64,000 bases of DNA from Subtercola endophyticus (GTDB lineage: Bacteria; Actinomycetota; Actinomycetes; Actinomycetales; Microbacteriaceae), in the NCBI RefSeq assembly GCF_021044565.1, contig NZ_CP087997.1, positions 1,922,001 through 1,986,000 of the forward strand, written 5' to 3'. Below the pieces are notes generated by a model, which saw only the letters and a program-made list of their open reading frames with translations, was not told the origin of the DNA and searched no databases. Shown piece after piece: positions 60,891-64,000 of this stretch. Position numbers and translations under genes: made by a program. Within the stretch, counting starts at the first letter, position 1. Every line of letters begins with the position of its first letter.

Positions 60891-61505
60891 ATGACAGACG
60901 AGAACGCACGATTCTTTTTCACCGACCAGGCCAGGGCCGCGCTGCTTTTCAACAGGGTGGTGGTGCTCGACGGCGCACTCACCGACGACAACGGCATGCT
61001 GCTCGCTAGCCAGCTCATGACGCTCGCCGCAAGCGAACCGGGCGAAGACATCGCCTTCTGGATCCACTCACCGGGCGGCTCCGTTTCGTCGATGCTGGCG
61101 ATCCGCGACATTATGCGCGTCATTCCCTGTGACGTTTCGACGGTCGCGCTGGGGTTGGCGTGTTCGGCTGGGCAGTTCCTGCTCACGTCGGGCACAAAGG
61201 GTAAACGGCTCGCGTTACCGCACGCGCGCATCCTGATGCATCAGGGCTCAGCCGGAATCGGCGGATCTGCCGTCGAGGTCGAGGTGCAGGCAAACGATCT
61301 GCGCTACACGCGCGATGTGATGCTCGGGCTGATCGCCGACGACACCGGCCAGCCCGTCGAGAAAGTCTTCGAAGACTCGTTGCACGACCGCTGGTATTCG
61401 GCAGAAGAGGCGATGGACTACGGATTCATCGATCACGTTGTCACCTCTTTCGACCAGGTTCGCCCCAGTCGTTTTCGCCCCGTCGGAATCGGGGCGACGC
61501 TGTGA
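60891..61505 (+). CDS. clpP3: ClpP paralogue with intact catalytic triad (ClpP3-like)
   Basis: 204 aa. WIHSPGGSVSSMLAIRDIMR is the substrate-binding strand. The nucleophile is Ser92 (GLACSAGQFLLTSG), His117 lies in ARILMHQGSAG, and Asp166 in LHDRWYSAEEAMDYGFID. It is distinct from the ClpP1 and ClpP2 genes at 32-33 kb. GATGCT lies 6 nt before the ATG, and the iteron array lies further upstream. The stop overlaps the next start (GTGA). It probably forms a mixed barrel with its neighbour. Confidence 0.88.
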   Translation: MTDENARFFFTDQARAALLFNRVVVLDGALTDDNGMLLASQLMTLAASEPGEDIAFWIHSPGGSVSSMLAIRDIMRVIPCDVSTVALGLACSAGQFLLTSGTKGKRLALPHARILMHQGSAGIGGSAVEVEVQANDLRYTRDVMLGLIADDTGQPVEKVFEDSLHDRWYSAEEAMDYGFIDHVVTSFDQVRPSRFRPVGIGATL

Positions 61506-62110
61506 GCAGCTACACGATTCCGAACGTTGTCAGCGAGAGCCCCCGCGGCGACCGCGTTATGGATGTCTTCTCCCACCTCCTGACCGAGCGCATCGTCTAT
61601 CTCGGCTCGGCTATCGACGCGGGGGTGGCGAACGCCCTGATCGCACAGCTGCTGCACCTCGAGGCAAGCGCGCCGGGGCGGGAGATCAGCATGTACATCA
61701 ACTGCGAGGGCGGCGACCTTTCTGCCGCGCTCGCGATCTACGACACCATGCAGTACCTGACATCGCCGATCGCCACGACCTGCGTCGGCGAGGCGATCGG
61801 CCCGGGTGCCGCATTGCTGGCGGCGGGCGCCCTCGGCCGGCGTGCGGCCCTGCGTCACGCGCGGGTTGTGCTTCATCAGCCCGCCGATCAGGGCCGCGGC
61901 ACCATTCCCGACCTCATTCTGCGGGCGGATGAACTGGTCAGAGTTCGCTCGGACATGGAAGAAGTGCTGAGCGCACACACCGGGCAATCCGCCGAAACGC
62001 TGCGCCGGGACACCGACCGCGACCGTGTCTTCAGCTCCTCTGCGGCCAGGGACTACGGGCTCGTCGACGAGGTCGTGACAGTGACCCGCGAACCGGTGCT
62101 CACGATGTGA
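61502..62110 (+). CDS. clpP4: ClpP paralogue lacking the catalytic Ser (ClpP4/ClpR-like)
   Basis: 202 aa, ClpP fold. The strand MYINCEGGDLSAALAIYDTMQY, His125 (ARVVLHQPADQ) and Asp174 (RDTDRDRVFSSSAARDYG) are kept. The nucleophile elbow reads GEAIGPGAALLAAG, which places Gly100 where ClpP has Ser (GQAASAAAVILAAG in ClpP2). It should be catalytically dead, like plant and cyanobacterial ClpR. GTG start overlaps the upstream stop, so the two are made together. It may be structural or regulatory in a hetero-barrel. Confidence 0.88.
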   Translation: MSSYTIPNVVSESPRGDRVMDVFSHLLTERIVYLGSAIDAGVANALIAQLLHLEASAPGREISMYINCEGGDLSAALAIYDTMQYLTSPIATTCVGEAIGPGAALLAAGALGRRAALRHARVVLHQPADQGRGTIPDLILRADELVRVRSDMEEVLSAHTGQSAETLRRDTDRDRVFSSSAARDYGLVDEVVTVTREPVLTM

Positions 62111-62149
62111 CGGCGCGCTTCGGTGCGTGTCTGCGGGTGTCGTCGGATT

Positions 62150-62602
62150 TCAGGCGGCGATCGCCATGGCGGCAATCGACACCGAAACGTCGAACGATGA
62201 GCCGCCGTGCACGCTTCGCGAGCCTCCACGAGAGGTGGTCGACCTGATGTCGATGACCTGAGCGGAAGCGCGGCCCGTCGAGAGGTCGTCGGCGACGCGC
62301 AGCAGGATGTCGGCGAGACGGCTCTCCAGCGCACCGACGATGGCGCCGATCATCTCGCTGGAGGCGTCTTTTCGGCCGCGCTCGACTTCGGACAGATACT
62401 GGGGAGAGATGCCGGCCCTGGCCGCTGTGTCGTCGAGACGCTCACCACGCGCCAGGCGGAGTTCGCGCAGCTGTCGCCCGAGCGCTCGCCTCCAGAGTTC
62501 GTCGAGCGGTCGGCTCTGCGCGGTGGGGCGGCTCTGCGCGGTCGGGCCGCTCTGCGCGGTCGGCTGGCTCTGGGGCGTCAGGGGCTCGGCTGTCTCGGTC
62601 AC
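62150..62602 (-). CDS. ClgR/PopR-like XRE transcriptional regulator with C-terminal Ala-Ala
   Basis: The XRE helix-turn-helix spans ~residues 41-100 (LRELRLARGERLDDTAARAG, ISPQYLSEVERGRKDASSEM), closely matching ClgR/PopR regulators of clp genes. The N-terminus has three PTAQS repeats. The C-terminus ends SIAAMAIAA, which resembles the Ala-Ala degron by which Streptomyces PopR is degraded by ClpP1P2. GTG 62602 start. It converges on the clpP3P4-like operon, 39 bp away. 150 aa. It is likely to activate that operon when ClpP1P2 is overloaded. Confidence 0.82.
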   Translation of the reverse strand: MTETAEPLTPQSQPTAQSGPTAQSRPTAQSRPLDELWRRALGRQLRELRLARGERLDDTAARAGISPQYLSEVERGRKDASSEMIGAIVGALESRLADILLRVADDLSTGRASAQVIDIRSTTSRGGSRSVHGGSSFDVSVSIAAMAIAA

Positions 62603-62815
62603 ATTCCCAGTGAATCATCAACCACGATCATCCGTCATCACGAATCTGCTCACAGCAGAATCACTCATGCGACGTCGGAGATTCTCTGCCCCGATGAGCA
62701 GCCCGCCGCACTGCCAACGAATCGGCCGCACTCCGGGTTGGCACCAGACGGACTCATTCGGGCGTTCGACGGCGCCGTAACGTCGTGAGCGCTACCGTCC
62801 GTCTGAGGGGTTCTT
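62603..62815. other. Intergenic region upstream of the ClgR/PopR-like gene
   Basis: 213 bp, locally A/T-richer near 62610-62670 (AATCATCAACCACGATCATC), likely the promoter of the regulator. The far end adjoins the DUF916 stop. No structured element was recognised. Confidence 0.35.
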
Positions 62816-63871
62816 TCAGCGGGAGCCTTCGAGCGCGAGATCGACGGCCTCTTTCACTCTGGCGTCTTCGCGCGCCTGTCGATGAGAGGCCGCTCGGCGA
62901 CGAAGGCGCACAGCGAGGATGATGAGCGCAACGATGACGAGGATGATCACCAGCAGCATCCACGGAATCGCCGGCCCGGTCGCGGCGGATGTCACGGCAT
63001 CGAGGTTGGTCGTCGAGCCGGAGCTGTCGATCACGACGGGCACCACCGAGGCAGAGGCTGTAAGCCAGAACTCGGCGGGCACGTCGCGCACCGGCACCGA
63101 AACGTTCCACGTCTCACCGGGCAGCAGCTGGGGTGGAGCATCCAGTGTGCCCGCGTCGAGCGCGAACCAGCCGAAGGGGCCTGAGACGGTGGCGGCCTGC
63201 TGGGCGGAGACGACCGCGTTGCCCGTGTTGTGCAGCGTGTAACTGACAGTCGCGTCGCCGCCGGCGAAGGGGTTGAGGCCGCCGTTCCAGTCGACGTGCA
63301 TATTCTCGATCGCGAGGCTCGGCTTGAGGTCGCCGCCGACGCGCAGGGTGATCTTCACGCCGAGACGGCGGTCGACGTTGATGCCGTTCGCGTCGTCGGG
63401 CTGAGTGAGGGTGGTGACGATTCCGCCGGAGTAGTCCCCCGGGGTGGCATTCGCGGGAACGGTGAGAGTGAAGGGATACTCGACGCTCTGGCCTGCCGCG
63501 ACGGTGACGTGGTCGGTGCCGCCAGCGACCCAGGCGCCGACGCCCACAGACTTCGCTCCCGCGACGAGGAGGTCGAACTGCCCGCTCTCGGTCGTGTAGC
63601 CGTCGGCGGCATAGACACCGAGGTCGACGGGAGTCGCGCCGTGGTTCGACACGACAAGGGCATCGTCGACGGTCTGGCCCGGGTTCACGGCGTAGTTGTA
63701 TGCGGTTCGCTCTGCTCCGAACTGGTTGGATGCCGTACGCACCGTCCACGTGACGTCATCGTCAGACGCTTGTGCGCCGATGGCCGGCAGCACCGCGAGA
63801 GCGAGCGCGGCGATGAGGGCGAGGGCCGCGGTGCGGGCGAGGGTTCGCGGGGACTTCAAGAGGTGATTCAT
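62816..63871 (-). CDS. DUF916-like secreted protein with C-terminal membrane anchor
   Basis: Signal peptide (TLARTAALALIAALALAVLPAIGAQA), then beta-rich domains (VTWTVRTASNQFGAERTAYNYAVNPGQTVDDALVVSNHG; YPFTLTVPANATPGDYSGGIVTTL) that match the WxL-interacting/DUF916 peptidoglycan-binding family. A membrane helix (IPWMLLVIILVIVALIILAVRL) and a basic cytoplasmic tail end it. ATG 63871 has GAGGAA 7-8 nt upstream. 351 aa. Its partner surface gene probably lies beyond the window. Confidence 0.8.
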   Translation of the reverse strand: MNHLLKSPRTLARTAALALIAALALAVLPAIGAQASDDDVTWTVRTASNQFGAERTAYNYAVNPGQTVDDALVVSNHGATPVDLGVYAADGYTTESGQFDLLVAGAKSVGVGAWVAGGTDHVTVAAGQSVEYPFTLTVPANATPGDYSGGIVTTLTQPDDANGINVDRRLGVKITLRVGGDLKPSLAIENMHVDWNGGLNPFAGGDATVSYTLHNTGNAVVSAQQAATVSGPFGWFALDAGTLDAPPQLLPGETWNVSVPVRDVPAEFWLTASASVVPVVIDSSGSTTNLDAVTSAATGPAIPWMLLVIILVIVALIILAVRLRRRAASHRQAREDARVKEAVDLALEGSR

Positions 63872-63914
63872 GGCATTCCTCGGGTGGGGTGACGAGTGAA
63901 AACGAAATGCCGAC

Positions 63915-63954
63915 CGGGCGTGAGCGAGGCACCGAAGTGCCGCACTCACGCCCG
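63915..63954 (-). terminator. Hairpin upstream of the DUF916 gene
   Basis: CGGGCGTGAG (63915-63924) pairs with CTCACGCCCG (63945-63954); an inner GGCAC/GTGCC helix can stack inside. It probably ends the transcript of a gene lying to the right on the minus strand, outside the window. Confidence 0.55.
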
Positions 63955-63977
63955 ATCGGAGTCGAGCAATGTGCTCT

Positions 63978-64000
63978 GCTGAGCCTGTTAGCTGCTCAGC
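63978..64000. other. Short hairpin at the window edge
   Basis: GCTGAGC (63978-63984) pairs with GCTCAGC (63994-64000), loop 9 nt. It is cut off by the window end, so its role cannot be judged; it may contain the stop of the next gene. Confidence 0.3.

Overview
This is a high-GC, densely coding actinobacterial chromosome segment. The gene content points to the family Microbacteriaceae (Actinomycetota), with moderate confidence. Supporting signs are the ileS-folC-DUF4233-ndk block, an ileS translational T-box, separate clpP1P2 and clpP3P4-type operons with a ClgR/PopR-type regulator, a RamB-type regulator next to GTP-dependent pckG, a VKOR homologue, two prokaryotic TMEM175 genes and frequent leaderless start sites. 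No phage, integron, CRISPR or complete insertion sequence is visible, so most of the window is core chromosome. A few accessory islets stand out: a cell-surface glycan/SLH cluster, a DUF3800 gene and a HicAB pair.

Layout. 0-10.7 kb: rne, VKOR, ndk, DUF4233, folC and ileS; ileS is preceded by an ultrashort-stem-I T-box whose specifier loop carries AUC. 10.7-20.4 kb: a tetR gene, then a minus-strand surface cluster in transcription order fcl (GDP-fucose synthase-like), a two-domain glycosyltransferase, a CsaB-like polysaccharide pyruvyl transferase, a second two-domain glycosyltransferase and a secreted three-SLH protein. This may be a matched pathway that makes and pyruvylates a cell-wall polymer and the protein that docks on it. 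20.5-29 kb: a RamB-like regulator divergent from pckG, valS, a GNAT gene, and two tandem membrane-protein paralogues of which the first carries a -1 frameshift. 29-35.5 kb: benE, clpX, clpP2, clpP1, tig, tRNA-Pro and tRNA-Gly. 35.6-39.8 kb: a small PRC-barrel-like protein, two TMEM175 channels, DUF3800, dps and an MmpS-like protein. 39.8-48.5 kb: an amidohydrolase, paiB with a collagen-like repeat tail, a nei-type glycosylase, rpiB, hicB/hicA, pepN, mscS and a truncated haemoglobin. 48.5-59 kb: an FAD dehydrogenase, two thioesterases, ettA, a lipoprotein, ssb, msrA, two hypotheticals, tRNA-Arg and an S33 hydrolase. 59.3-64 kb: an S4 protein, a SecD-head-like lipoprotein, a decayed endonuclease/exonuclease/phosphatase gene, a 15-bp iteron array, two ClpP paralogues (the second has lost its catalytic Ser), a ClgR/PopR-like regulator ending in Ala-Ala, and a DUF916 membrane protein.

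The points most worth following are: (1) the SLH-pyruvyl transferase-fucose cluster; (2) the clpP3P4-like operon with one dead subunit, an iteron array and a regulator carrying a putative Clp degron; (3) a family of ~60-70 bp palindromes present three times between genes; (4) the T-box with overlapping divergent -10 boxes; (5) a collagen-like minisatellite spanning two overlapping genes; and (6) recurrent -10 boxes exactly 6 nt before ATG, implying leaderless transcripts. All functional statements come from reading the sequence and family knowledge; no database search was run.
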